DNA from: Luzula sylvatica
Taxonomy: Eukaryota > Streptophyta > Magnoliopsida > Poales > Juncaceae
Length of the DNA: 64,000 bases
Reading direction: 5' to 3'
NCBI GenBank assembly: GCA_946800325.1
Contig: OX326961.1
Location: forward strand, 3,140,655 to 3,204,654
Positions 35,081 through 47,080 of this stretch are shown in pieces. Under the pieces are notes generated by a model. It worked only from the letters and a program-made list of their open reading frames with translations, searched no databases and had not been told where the DNA came from. The translations under genes and the position numbers were made by a program. Within the stretch, counting starts at the first letter, position 1. Every line of letters begins with the position of its first letter.

Positions 35081-37120
35081 CTTCTTCTTAGATTATTGTT
35101 ATTTGTGAAATTTTAAACTTTCTTTTAGAAGTCAAGTTTATAAGGAGAAGTATTAGATTAGATAAATGTAGCTCCTCGAGAAACGATCCTTATATTTCCA
35201 CTATATAAATTCATAATTTTAGAGTTTTTAAATAGAGTTGACGAGCACAAATTGTAACGACTAGTTTAGCCTTTGTTGTTGAAAATGTATTGAAAATTAG
35301 ATAACAATAACAAACAAAATAAAGAGATGTCAATTGGTCCATAACACGGTTGGTCGAATGTGAAACACAAAAAATCAATATATTGTGAGAAATTATGGTT
35401 TCATGTTCCGTTGACATTAATGAATGGAGGATCACCGATCATTTTTCATTTATTCTCACAAAAATAAAAAAATAAAGAAAAAATTAGAGGAGACAAAATA
35501 TCTATTCAATTGTTGGAGAAATACAATAGCCATTACCTATTTTAGATAGTAGAGAACAAGACCAGTCCCGCGCTTTGGTGAACCCAAATTGATCCATTAC
35601 AATTTGAGAAAAATGCATACCAAATTTACAAAAAAAATTCTATTCAAAACTAACAAATACTTAGATTCATGACAATGACAAGAGAAAAGAATAAATACAA
35701 AAAATCATAACGTATTAGCACGTGTGATATGGTTATCATTTTTAATTATTTTTAGCTTATGAGCAATAGTTGTTTTTTTATGTTCATTCAGAGTACAATA
35801 ATTACATTTTTTTTCCACACTTGTTATAGACATATATTGGTATATTTTATAATTTTATTGTAGTAAAGTTTTTTCTTATCATTTTCATGATTCAAAATTA
35901 TAATTGGAGTTGTGTCAATCATAAAATATTATATGATAATGATAAACAAGGGAATGAATTTATGTCGTATCTGATGTTTAATGTTTTGAAAGAACCTGAA
36001 ATTAAATTTGAAATACAAAAGTCATCGTCTGAAGAAAAAAAAAATCATATCTAATTTTGCTTGATATTATTATTTTTCTCTCAATGTCCAAATAACGGAT
36101 ATACGACAACTATACTTTTATCTTACGATAAATTAAAAGATATATACTTAATTTAGGACCCTAAAAATATTACGGCCCAAAGCAATGAATTTATTTGTCC
36201 CCATTCAAGGCCGGCTCTGATAGATAGCGAGTGCTAGATCAATAAATGTTTTGTCTTATAAACCGATTACAATACAAAAAAATATTTCAACATGAAATAT
36301 ACTAAATATTCTATAATTATTTTTTTCATCATTACAAGATTTATTGCCCAGTTATTAAATAAGGACATTCATATTATTAAATGAGTGGTGAATGGTGATA
36401 CATGTCCCCCTTAAAATTTCGTAAATCGATTGATGTGTTGGCACCTGCATTAGTGATGGTGGTAAATCATGATTATTTAATTTTATTTATCCTATATAGG
36501 AAAAAAAAGTAAAAAAGATCCACCGTTTCACAAATCATTAATTTATTTAATATTTTTAACAAATTTGTTTACCACAATTATAATATTAATTAATCAAATT
36601 TAGATCTATAAATTTAGAAAAGAAGTAATTGAACCGAATTAATACACCGTTTAACATGTGTTAAACGGATACACATGAATAAAAATGTCATAAAAAATAA
36701 ACAAAAATATAACATTGAAAATAAAAATAATAAGTTCGCAAAAAGTCAGCAAAATAAAAATGAAAATACTTAGTTTTTAAAAAAGATCGAAAATAAAATA
36801 ATAAAAATTTGTTAAAATAAATATGACTTGTCATGTGTAAAATCAAATATAATACAAAAATTAAATAAACCAAATCATTTTTTAATCATTTGGTTTATCA
36901 CATAATACATATGGTTTACCACCTAATTAATATGATTTTATCACCTAATTAATACGATTTGCCACATATAATGATTTATTATCTAAAATAATTTTATTGT
37001 TTATTATACATTAATTTGAATTTAGCATTAAATTCATCAAATAAATTTTTGTCAATCCATCAAATATTGTGGGAGAATATAAAGAAAACAAATATAATTT
37101 TTCTTATTAAATTCATAATA
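35081..37120. other. AT-rich DNA between tandem copies A and B
   Basis: No gene. It contains SINE-like copy 2 (35344-35455). 36690-36880 is a nearly pure A/T-rich tract open on minus by composition only. 36890-37010 repeats TTTATCACATAAT/ATGGTTTACCAC-like words. Confidence 0.5.
35344..35455 (+). repeat. SINE-like repeat, copy 2
   Basis: It carries CGGTTGGTCGAATGTGAAACACAAAAAATCA-type order: an A-box-like start, CACAAAAAATCA, then a TTTCATGTTCC stretch and a TTTATTCTCAC end shared with copy 3. Confidence 0.4.
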
Positions 37121-37448
37121 CTGTTCCTAAAAAAGTTATCCCTTCCTTATTATCTTGTTAACGGAGTCTGAGAGTCAAAACAACATAAATAATAACATCA
37201 TGTGTTATGCAATTTCTAACGATGTTGGTCAGAATATTAATTCCAACTTTAAATTAATCATGTCTTGATAAAATATGATAGTTTACGTTTACTTCCATAA
37301 ATCAAATGGAATTTTTAACTATGAAGTCAATGAATCTTGCTTGAAATTAACTTTTCTAAGTGCTGGCCACGAATCAAAGTAACCATTAATTAATTCCTTT
37401 CACCCATCACGTTTTCCTTTTTAAAATCTTTATGTGATATAACAAAAA

Positions 37449-37687
37449 GGAGTTTCATGATAAATTTATTTTTTTATGATAGATCTTTTTAAAAAAAAAA
37501 ACATTTTGAATATTTGTCAACTAATAATTTTTTTTTGCAAGATTCAAATGTATATTTACCATTTAATATTATGCAACAACATAAATTAAGTATAATTAAT
37601 TGATAAATAATTAAAATATCTTTTAATACTTTTTGAAAAATAATCTATCATAAAAAAAATGAGCCTATCATAGATGATAGAACTCCC
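37449..37687. mobile_element. Mutator-type MITE, diverged copy 3
   Basis: The right end (GATAGAACTCCCC) matches the other copies and the left end is eroded (GGAGTTTCATGATAAAT). Length is about 239 bp. I could not find matching 9-bp flanks, so it is older. Confidence 0.6.
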
Positions 37688-37799
37688 CGTAAAAAAATAT
37701 AAATATATGTTCCAAATGTTAAGTTTATCCCGAATAAATGAAAATAAAATTACATCTTAATTCTACATATATTCATGAGCATCTTCGTATTCCTGCTTT

Positions 37800-37992
37800 G
37801 GATCTTACTTTAGATCCCAATATAAAAGTCGGTATAGATTCAGCGTCGATGCCCGTAACTCCTGCAGCAGCTCCCGTGCCAGCACAAGTATCCGGGGGGC
37901 ACCGCATCATCTGATACAAGTTCGCACTGGCTGGCATTCGTTTGCGAGCTTCGGTAGCGTGATAATGGCTACCCTCTTCCATCTTCTTTGAG
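37800..37992 (+). pseudogene. Broken relic of the Ala/Pro-rich protein, copy B
   Basis: It is close to the 3' half of 33093-33551 at the DNA level, with the same order: GTATAGATTC, CCTGCAGCAGCTCCCGTGCC, CACAAGTATCCGG, TTCGTTTGCGAGCTTCGGTA and CATCTTCTTTGA. A stretch of extra bases at GGGGGGCACC and a TGA shift and stop the frame. It is a pseudogene fragment. Confidence 0.6.
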
Positions 37993-39465
37993 CGCACATT
38001 TCTCATGCGAATCAAGAAAGTTTGCTGTATTTACTTTCAGTTTTTCCTTTGGCTTGGATGTGGCGCTGAATTCTTTAGTTTGCTTGTTTATTTCTTTTAT
38101 GTTGGGAATTTGTTGTACTTGTTTGTTAATTTATCAAATTAAGGAGATCTTTTTCAACAGTTCGGCCTATTGTAATCATATTCTTATTCAAATTAAGAAA
38201 AAAAAATTGAATGTTTTTCTTTGTTAATAATTAATATAATGTTCGAACAAAAAATCAATTTTCATTGATAAATAATTAAGAAAAAAACACCACTTTTAAA
38301 AAAGTATATCATAGAACTCTTTAATATTGTCACTATATTGAAACGAAAAATGTCCTTTGTGAATTAAGAGAATGAAATAAAGAAAGATTTTAACACGAAA
38401 ATATGTTTTTCCCATGAAACATGGACGTACTATCCTGAAAGTCTGAAACATAGTGGAGTCGAGTTCATCGACCAGTTTAGGGGTAATTTGACGTTTTAAC
38501 GTGTTTTCTCATCTCAGTTGGCGAAACAACCTCCCGTTTCGAATGTTCATGCAAAATCAACAACTTTCACACTGAATGTTATATATACAAAAATTTCGAT
38601 GTTATATATTAAAAAAAGTTTAGACAAACTATTCAAATTTCGATGTGACGGACGCGTGCTATATTTCAATTTCTAAACATGTAATCCTGATAATCTTTAG
38701 GATTCTCGATTTTAAATCTGATTTAATTTTGAATATCCTGAATAAAAAGTATTGAGGCCCGACTAGAAAACGTCTTCGTGTTCAGTTCAGGTACAGGAAT
38801 CACTACTCCTTTGGACTAGAGCCTAGAGGATACTAAATATCACTCCCATGAAATCCTAAATATCATACTTAGATGACCCAGACTTATGAATTATAAAATG
38901 TATTTAAGAAATTTTTTGTTGTCATGTTTTGCACTGTTGTATGATATATATATATATATATCAATAATATATGTCAAGTTTTTTTATTTTGTTTTGTGAA
39001 TTCATATGTCCCGATTAACTTCAAATTGTTAAAGAGTCAAAAAATATAAATATGACACCATGCATTATTATACAATTTCTATTTGATATTGATCAGAAGT
39101 TACATGCCATGTGTTGATGAAATATAAGTCAAGGAAGCTTGAAATTAAAAGTGCTGGCCACTAATAATAATAATAGTAGTTACATTATATAACTCCTTTC
39201 ACCTGTCAAGCTTGATTTTTTCTTTTTTACTTCTATCTGAAATATAAAGTATAATATGTTTCAAATGCATTATCTTATAAAAATGAAGCACTTTAAAATT
39301 ATTCTGACATAAATGATCTTTTTACTTTTTAGCACCTAGTTTTATGATCCTTTGATTTATTTATATTATATGTTCTCTTTTTTCAAAATATGTTCTCATG
39401 TCTTTGTAGTTTCTAATATTAACAACTACATTAATTAATATATTGTCAATGATTTCATAGTATTG

Positions 39466-39570
39466 TTGGTTGAGTGCGAGACACAAAAAATTAAATGTTG
39501 TGAAAAAATATTGGCACAAATCTCATTAGCATCAATGTATGGAAGCCAAACCTTCTCCATTTACTCACAT
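39466..39570 (+). repeat. SINE-like repeat, copy 3
   Basis: It starts GTTGGTTGAGTGCGAGACAC, then CACAAAAAATTA, a GGCACAAATCTCATTAGCAT stretch and TTTACTCAC. It is the third member of the set at 13906 and 35344. Confidence 0.4.
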
Positions 39571-39720
39571 TAATTAATATGATAATTATATATTAAATCA
39601 TGATTATTAGTTATGATGTGAGTGAAAATAAATTATATATTTGAATGAATGAATACGTTTATTGTTTTAATGTTATGTTCATAGATATAATTAACATAAT
39701 GAGCAACATCATTATAACAA

Positions 39721-39750
39721 CTAGGAGAATACGCGCGCTACGCGGCAAGC
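39721..39750 (-). mobile_element. Helitron-type 3' terminus (minus strand)
   Basis: On minus, an imperfect GC hairpin (GCCGCGTAGCGCGC) is followed by GTATTCTC and CTAG (39724-39721), then host T. The layout is the same as at 17674. The 5' end was not located. Confidence 0.45.
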
Positions 39751-41190
39751 ATGTTAATTGTGTTTTACATTATAATATAAAATACATATTTATATGATCA
39801 TTTTGATATAGTTTTGTGTTTATTTCGTGTGTATCCCAGCAACCCTCACAATAGCTTATATTTTTGGGATGACTATAATTTTCATTTATGTTGAATTCTA
39901 AAAAAAATCTTATTTTTTTTTTATATTTATAAAATCCTTGAGTTCTCAGATATCATAAAAGAAACTCCCTATAAATTAGATTTTTTTTTTCCAGTTACTT
40001 TCTTATAGGAATTATACTTTTTAACATTTGTGAGTCCGAAATACATCTCTATTCTCTTAATTTTACTGCACTCCTGTAAGTTTTTTCATTATTTTAAAAA
40101 ATCCATAAATATTTAAAATACTATTTTGTAATATTCATATATATTTTATATTTCATTTATTAGATTTTCTTTTTACATGTCTAATATCAAATAATAATTA
40201 AAATGAAGCCTTTTGAAAATATTCCGACGGGAAATATTTTTTAGCAACTGGTTTTAAAGTTCTTCTATTTTTTATATGTTTATTTTTTCAAAATATATTC
40301 TAGGAATTTTTAGTTTTTATATTAACCAGGTACATGAATTAACATGATAATTATATATTAATTTATTATTAATTGTTATGTCAATGAAAATAAATTATTA
40401 TATATTTGAATGAATGGATACATTTGTTGATTTACTTTTATGTTCATGGATATAATTAACATAACGAGGCACATAATTATCATAATAATAATATCTTAGT
40501 TATTTATTAGTTATTGTAAGAATAATATATTGAGTTTTGTTATTTAATGTTTGAATTACATGCTCGAATAATGTATCAAAAATATAAAAATATTATGTTA
40601 ACTTAAATTGTTGTTTGAAAATATCAGAGAATTTTAAATTTATTAAAATAATAGAATCTAAGAAATATTTAGAAAAAAATAAATATGAAAAATAAGGAGA
40701 TATTTTGGTCCAAATATATAACACGATATAATATAATATGAAGTTTATTCCTACATGGGATAAATAAAATCTAATTTATATGAGTATTTGTAGTATCTAA
40801 ACGTGGAGATCCTTCAAAATATTCATAAAAGATGGTGCTTCTGTTATTTTAAAATATAATATTCATAATCGTATTCGTCGGGCCTCCTTTCTCAGCTTAA
40901 CTACTACTGTCGTCGTCGTCGTCGTCTTCTTCTTCTTCTGTCTTCTTTGAACGCACAATTGTCGTGCGCTGCTAGACTCGTTTGGTTGTTATTCTGTTAT
41001 ATATATAATCATTGCATCGGGAATTTACTTGCTAATTTGTGTATTTTGTCAATTTATTGTGTTTGTTTCTTTATATCTTTTATGTTAGAATTTTATTGTA
41101 CTTGTGTGTTAATTTATCATGAAGAAATGGGATTTCTTTCAACAATTTCAGTTACTTCATAACCATTGATTCTTGAGGTTTGGATCTCAC

Positions 41191-41633
41191 TAGGGATGTC
41201 AATGAGACGGGAAAAATCCGAATCCGTGGGGTACCCGACCCGAACTAGGTAGGTAATATCCGAAAAAATAACTGTGAGGCGGGTATTCTCCGGAAAAAAA
41301 AAATACTCGGTTCGGATTCGGAACGGGTACGGGAGAAGTAATCCCCGTCCCGCGGGTAACCCGAACCAGTACTCGAAAATTATTCGAAAATATCCGAAAC
41401 TAAAGTTACCAATTTGTCCTTAAATTTTTTTGATGATTAAATTCACACCACTATTTTATTTGAATTTTTGTATAGATTGATTCGCATGCGGAAGCAAGTA
41501 CTCTAGGAGGACCAAGTATTTTTTAAAAATGCGATTTTAATAGTCTAGAAGTTTTAATTATTGTGTTAATTTGAATATTTCGGATATTTTATTTTTAATT
41601 GTTGTAATATTTGATGCACAATTGTCATCCCTA
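41191..41633. mobile_element. Non-autonomous hAT element, 443 bp
   Basis: The ends are TAGGGATGTCAAT and, reverse-complemented from the right, TAGGGATGACAAT, a 13-bp inverted repeat with one mismatch. The left interior carries GTACCCGACCCGAAC/CCCGCGGGTAACCCG words as in Ac-like subterminal DNA. No 8-bp flanking duplication survives. It lies just upstream of WDR55. Confidence 0.75.
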
Positions 41634-41973
41634 CTAACAGCGGACATTTTTTATTTGAACAAATCAGTGATCAATTAATGCTTGTGAACATAATTATTGT
41701 ATTATTTAATTTGGATTTGGATTTTAGATTTTAATATGAATAATAATGTACCTACTACAATGGACATTTTCCAGAATGTAATCATAATTTATGTTACTGA
41801 TTTCGAATTCCGGATTTTCTTTCCGGATTAATAACAGCGGGTTTAATTAACTGATAAGAGATCCGACCCGGTTAGAGTCGGATGGAAGATGAGATGACAT
41901 AACGAGAATAGCCCCGCTAAGCAAAAGAAGAAAACCCTAGTTCTGAAGTGCCGCCGGAGAAGAAACAGCTGAA
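41634..41973. promoter_or_regulatory. WDR55 upstream region
   Basis: A 340-bp region between a hAT element and the WDR55 ATG. The last ~90 bp are purine-rich and look like a short leader. No TATA box is obvious. Confidence 0.4.
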
Positions 41974-44114
41974 ATGGAGGTAACCTTGGGTGCTATACCC
42001 TTCGATATCGATTTCCACCCTACTTCTCCACTCGTCGCCTCAGGCCTGATCAACGGAGATCTTCATTTGTATGTCTAAAACCCTATCTTGCTTCCTTAAA
42101 CCCTAATTCACCTTATTGATTATTGTCTATGATTTTTTCTGTTTTTTTATAGGTATCGCTACTCAGCTGGCTCACGACCTGAGAAGTAAATCATCCACTT
42201 AGCAATAATTGTAATTACTTAATTTTCGAATTTATTTGATAAAATCTTGTATCGTGTAGGGTTTTTGCAGTCCATGTTCATGGAGATGAGTCGTGCAGAT
42301 CTGTACGCTTTGTTAACTCGGGAAAAGGTAACTAATATTCAACATTTAATTGTTTCTGAATTTCGAAATCTCAATTTTGTTATTAATTTTGAAATTCTTT
42401 TTCTCTAGTAATCTTAACTGGCTCTGCGGATTGTTCGATTGTCGCTACTGATGTGGAGACTGGAAAAAGTACAGCTCGTCTCGAAAACGCTCACGAGTTA
42501 GTAACTTAGTTTAATTAATTCACAAATATTTATTTTTCTAATTGAAAAACTTTATTAAAATGATTTTTTAGGGATTCGATAAATCGGCTTGTTAATTTAA
42601 CCGAGACTTTGATTGCTTCTGGCGATGATGAAGGATGCATTAAGGTATGTAATTTTCAATTTTGTGATTTTAAAGGGTTTATCATGTAATTTTGAATGAA
42701 TTTTTTTATATAGGTATGGGATACAAGAGAAAATACTTGTTGTAATTCGTTTCATGTGCATGAAGATTATATCTCGGATATTACCTTTATACCTGAAAGC
42801 ATGCAAATATTGGCAACGAGGTAATTATTCATTTTAACCCCTCAAGTTGCTATAATTCTTTATTTTGTTTTAATTATTTAATTTCCTTGTTTTTTCAGTG
42901 GAGATGGAACTTTATCTGTTTCTAGCCTAAAGAAAAACAAAGTAATCCTTTCTCAAAACATTTTTTTATTTTTTTCTTAATTATTCTAAACCCTAAACCC
43001 AACTAGGGCTTTTTGAAAAATATTAAATTGTTAATTTAATGTTAGGTAAAATCGCAATCTGAATTCTCTGAGGATGAATTACTCTCTTTGGTAGTAATGA
43101 AGGTAAAACCCTAAAAACTAAAACCCTCAAACCCTCAAAGCCTAAAACTCAATTATTAAATATTCATTCAATTTTTTTGTGTAATTATATATTAGAATGG
43201 TAGAAAAGTAATATGTGGAACCCAGACTGGGGCCTTGTTACTCTATTCATGGGGCCATTTTAAAGATTGCAGGTACAATTTTGCATTTTAATTTTTAACC
43301 CTCATATTTTCATTCATTACAATTTATATAATAATTATTAATTCAAAATTACATTTTTTTGTGCTTTTAGTGATCGATTCTTAGGACATCCTATGTCTGT
43401 AGATACATTATTAAAGGTAACAATTTTTTTTTTTATTATATTAAATTTTAGTTTTCAAAATTCAAATTTTTAATTAAAATTTTTTGTTTATTTATTTGTT
43501 TAACAGCTTGATGAAGATAGATTAATATCAGGATCATACGACGGCGTGATCAGGTTCGAAAAATAAATGATCCATCATCAATTAAGGGCATATTTGTAAA
43601 ATCTTATTAAGGAAGGGTATATTTGTAAATTTTCATAGGTTGGTGGGCATATTACCAAATAAAGTAATTAACCCACTTGCCGAACACTCAGAATTCCCTA
43701 TCGAACGACTAGGTAAACCAAAACCCTAATTTCTCATAATAAATAAACTAAATTGAATTTGAAATTATTTATATTTATTTGATTATTGAAGCCTTTTCAA
43801 ACGATAAGCAATTTCTTGGAAGTATTTCTCATGACCAAATGCTCAAGATTTGGGATTTAGAAGATTTGTTGAATAATCCTCGTGCAAATAATAATAATGA
43901 TGATGATAATGATGATGATGATGACGACGACGACGACGATGATGAGATGGAAATTGATGAAATAAAACCCCCCAAAAGATCAGGTTATTATTTTTGTATG
44001 ATTTTTGTATGATTTTATGTGTTTTCTGATTTTGGTGTTTTTGCAGGATCAAAAAGTAAAAAAGCGCGTAGTGGACAGGGTTCTTCGAGCTCTTCTTTCT
44101 TTGCAGACTTGTAA
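41974..44114 (+). CDS. WDR55: WD40 repeat protein WDR55
   Basis: Fourteen exons fit in frame: 41974-42068, 42153-42185, 42260-42327, 42409-42496, 42572-42644, 42714-42820, 42899-42941, 43046-43102, 43196-43272, 43371-43416, 43507-43553, 43639-43712, 43792-43983 and 44047-44114. The product is 355 aa, matching the WDR55 family. The N-terminus has PFDIDFHPTSPLVASGLI; WD repeats include GSADCSIVATDVETGK, SGDDEGCIKVWDTRENTC, SGDGTLSVSSLKK and SHDQMLKIWDLEDLL (about residues 10-310). A long Asp tract then precedes a basic/Ser tail ending SSSFFADL. Arabidopsis WDR55 binds DDB1 in CUL4 complexes and is needed for gametophyte and embryo development; yeast and animal relatives act in rRNA processing. 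The start ATG and all introns (GT-AG) are consistent. Confidence 0.94.
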
Positions 44115-44467
44115 TTTTAAGATTTATTACTACATGTCTACTTTAATAATTATATTTCAAAATTTTGACACTTTAAGTTTGTTTTTAAATTATTAGCAAT
44201 TTATATATTAATGTTGACTTTTCTGTACTACTCAGATCTGAAATCCCTATTGCATTATAAAAATGGTTTTTGAGATTTCGTAATTTTGAAGCATCACGCT
44301 GACATTTCATGTGCTTTGTAACATTAAACAATAAGATTCAAACAAGCACATAGAATTGCATTTTTTTTTAAATTTATGTTTTTTGTATATGAATATGATC
44401 CACCTTATTAAACAAAATAAAATTGAACAAGTATACACATGTTATTTCCAAACTATAATTCAATTTA
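44115..44467. other. WDR55 3' flank
   Basis: AT-rich DNA with no gene. It holds the WDR55 3' untranslated region and part of the spacer. Confidence 0.5.
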
Positions 44468-45393
44468 AGGCATGTTTGTTTTGCAGTAACTCTTACAGTT
44501 AGTAAGTCGACTTACTACATTTGTCTATTTTTTGTTGTTTGGTTTGAAGTAATTTGTCAAATTACTGCAAGTCGATTTACATTGTCTCTCACTTTTCCTA
44601 CAACTCAAGATTCCCTCAAATTTACATGAAGTGGAGATACATCACAACACAACCTCCTCTCAAATATGTATTATATTTTCATTGTATTAATTTAAAAAAT
44701 TAATCAAGCACAATAATCTGAATAAACAAATAAACACAGCTCACTAAATTGAGAAATATTATAAATTATTTTAAAACATTATTAGTATTTGAGAATATGT
44801 AAATTTTTTATTTATTGAAATTATTGTGTTTGATTAATTTTTTAGTTATCAAATGAAAATATGATCCATACTTATATTTGAAAAAAATATTTTTTATGTC
44901 AAAATTATTTTCTTTGAAAAATATGATTATTCTCGGTATAAAATACTTATAAATATGACTTATTAACATTTGATAAAAAATTACGATATTTATTTTGATG
45001 TTTTTCAAATAATATAGATTTTAGCCATACATATATATGGGTGCAATATGAGTTAATATATCAAGGAAAAAATCAATTTCTACATCTCTCGACCTTTCGA
45101 GAGTGTCATATCTCAATTTTTCAAAATTTTTGGTCTATTCACTATTGTAGTAAATCTGAAACATATTGTGTCTTCTTATAAAAATTTCGCTAAATTTATT
45201 TTCAAATTTTAATACATATAAATCAAGGAATTTCATAATTCAATTACATCAACCCAAACATAAAAACTATAAATTCAGTAATTTCAGTTTCGTGAATCCA
45301 AACAATAGAATTTGAAGTGTATTTCCGGAAAGTCGACTTGCGAAAAGTTAATTTACTTGATGTAATTTCTAATACGATCAACCAAACATGTCC
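44468..45393. mobile_element. PIF/Harbinger-like MITE, ~0.93 kb
   Basis: TTA flanks both sides (44465-44467 and 45394-45396). The left end has GGCATGTTTG and the right end, reverse-complemented, has GGACATGTTTGGTT, and AAGTCGACTT occurs near both ends. TTA targets and these termini suit a Harbinger-type MITE. The interior is AT-rich and non-coding. Confidence 0.6.
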
Positions 45394-45559
45394 TTATTGT
45401 ATCTTAAGAGTAATAATGGAAAATAAATGATTTCAACAAAACCCATAAATTCGAATTAATACAATACTCGCTAACATAAAAATGAGAAAAACTAGAAGAA
45501 AATAAAGGAAATATTATTATTCTTATTTCACGAGAACTAAAAAGGACGGCTAAATTTAA

Positions 45560-45841
45560 TCAAAGGTTATAAAAATTCGTATCAAACATTTTCAAACACA
45601 TGTCCTTGATTTCATCGCGCGCTTTGCATGCACACTTCAAATCACTCGCGAGACTTTCACAACAATCCTTCTTAACCTCGTCAGTGCAGGGTAATTGACT
45701 CGAAGCCATTGCACAGTTTTTTAGAACGGACATGGCGGGAAGTATGCAGTCTTTGCCGTCGTAGGACCCCGAGACTGGGCCTATTGCAGCGAGACACGTG
45801 GCAACGAGTAAGATTAGCAGTAACGATGATGATTTCGCCAT
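45560..45841 (-). CDS. Small secreted cysteine-rich protein, LTP/2S-like
   Basis: A single-exon gene of 93 aa. Residues 1-25 form a clear signal peptide ending near PVSG. The mature part of ~68 residues has eight cysteines in the order C, C, C, CC, CxC, C. This resembles the plant eight-cysteine motif (C, C, CC, CxC, C, C) of lipid-transfer, 2S albumin and inhibitor proteins, but with one cysteine before the CC pair instead of a second one at the end. The protein should be exported to the apoplast; lipid binding or inhibition is only inferred. A TATATAA run on minus at 45916-45909, about 70 bp upstream, supports the start. The C-terminus MFDTNFYNL is short. Confidence 0.78.
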   Translation of the reverse strand: MAKSSSLLLILLVATCLAAIGPVSGSYDGKDCILPAMSVLKNCAMASSQLPCTDEVKKDCCESLASDLKCACKARDEIKDMCLKMFDTNFYNL

Positions 45842-45908
45842 TTTTTCCGATTGTGAATGGATCTTGTATGTTTGCTTTTGAGTTGTGTTAAGGGAGGTGA
45901 TTTGATTG

Positions 45909-45916
45909 TTTATATA
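45909..45916 (-). promoter_or_regulatory. TATA box of the cysteine-rich gene
   Basis: TATATAA on minus, about 70 bp upstream of the ATG at 45841. Confidence 0.6.
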
Positions 45917-46284
45917 GAGGGGAGAGGTTACTAAGACTAGGGTTTATTTTGTTAGTAACGAGTTTTTTAAATGCTTTTAGTCAACTTCTCATGAAATATG
46001 GTAGCTTTGTTTAGATTGGATTTGCATGTTAGATGCTCTTTTGTTTCAATTAAAAAATCCGTTTAGATCTACACACAACCGGGCCGGTTATTACTTTAGG
46101 ATTTGTGGGCACTTCAAGATCTACAGAAAGATTCAATTTGACCAAAATAGTGGAGAATTTGAGGTGGTGGTAAAAATTATTCAAATTCAAACCCAAAATA
46201 GCGGATCTACATAGGGACAGATTGGGCATAGTTTTCGTAAAATTTTCGGCATCATAGTACTCTGGTTCTGGTATTAATATTATT
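45917..46284. other. Upstream spacer of the cysteine-rich gene
   Basis: No gene or clear repeat. This is distal promoter and spacer. Confidence 0.4.
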
Positions 46285-46510
46285 ATAAGGGTTTTTTTTA
46301 ATTCCTAAAAAATCTGTTGATACTCCAAAAAAACCTCTCCAAACAAGATTTTTTTTTCATTTATTCTCTATAAAAATTAGCCTTAACATTTATTGGTGCT
46401 AAAAAAATTTTGGACAAAAATAAATTTCATATTTAATTTTATTAAACCTATTTTTGTATTATTTTACAATTTAAAAATTTCCATAAACATTTTCTAATAT
46501 ATACTAATTT
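46285..46510. repeat. Dispersed AT-rich repeat, copy 2
   Basis: It shares the ordered landmarks of 219-480: ACTCCAAAAAAACCTC, TTTTGGAC-AAAAAT, and an ATTTTATTAAACCTATTTTT tail. Same orientation, diverged. Confidence 0.45.
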
Positions 46511-46886
46511 AAAAAAACTATATGTCATATACATAATTTTAATATTTCATTTATTATATATTTTCTCATACAAAACTAACATTAAATAATAAAAAAATAA
46601 TCAACGATATAAAAACTTATTCCAGAAAATATCTTCAATCTCTCTTACTTTGGCTTGGAAAGAAAGAAAAAGAACAGATAAAAAAAATGAAACAATCTCT
46701 TTTGCCCCCCATGAACTCTCTCTCCAACCGCCATAGTGAAGAGCTCGTTTCTCTGCCCCTCACCGTGAAACCTCTCTCGTTCTGCCCTCCGAACACTCTT
46801 GATTGGAAGTAATCAGATGGTACATTTATCATCTCAAATTCGATCTTGATCTTTTTTTGGTTTGATTTTTTTTAGTTTGATATTTT
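46511..46886. other. Intergenic DNA
   Basis: No supported gene. A minus-strand open frame (46635-46832) has no family feature. Confidence 0.4.
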
Positions 46887-47080
46887 TGTAGGGGTATGCA
46901 TGATAATTTGTGATTCTTTTAGGGGTAAGGGTATACATGATAATTTCAGCTTTTGTAGGGGTATACGTGATATTTTCAGAGTTTATCAGATATTTATAAG
47001 GGTATACATGATAAAATGTGACTTTGTACCGGTATACATGATAATTTCTAATTTTTGTTGGGGTTTACATGATAATTTCG
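46887..47080 (+). repeat. Degenerate ~33-bp tandem repeat, about 6 units
   Basis: The phrase GGGGTATACATGATAATTT recurs with small changes at roughly 30-40 bp steps, separated by GTGATT/CAGCTT/CTAATT-type spacers. Confidence 0.7.

Larger units (their letters stand above)
37121..38997. repeat. Tandem locus copy B
   Basis: Copy B runs from AAAAAAGTTATCCCTT to ATATGTCAAGTTTTTT and parallels copy A without the CACTA-like insertion. It includes a diverged copy of the 231-bp MITE (37449-37687) and the broken coding relic (37800-37992). Confidence 0.75.
39025..41165. repeat. Tandem locus copy C (most diverged)
   Basis: GAGTCAAAAAATAT, CCATGCATTAT, AAGTGCTGGCCAC (about 39040-39180) and, at 40930-41160, TCTTCTTTGAACGCACAATTGTCGTGCG and TTTTATGTTAGAATTTTATTGTACTTG align in order with copies A and B. 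The Ala/Pro coding part itself is lost; a GTC/TTC repeat (40912-40938) stands in its place. Confidence 0.6.

Noticed and set aside
36688..36873. Phe/Tyr-rich minus-strand frame
   Set aside because: Result of an A-rich tract; no gene signals.
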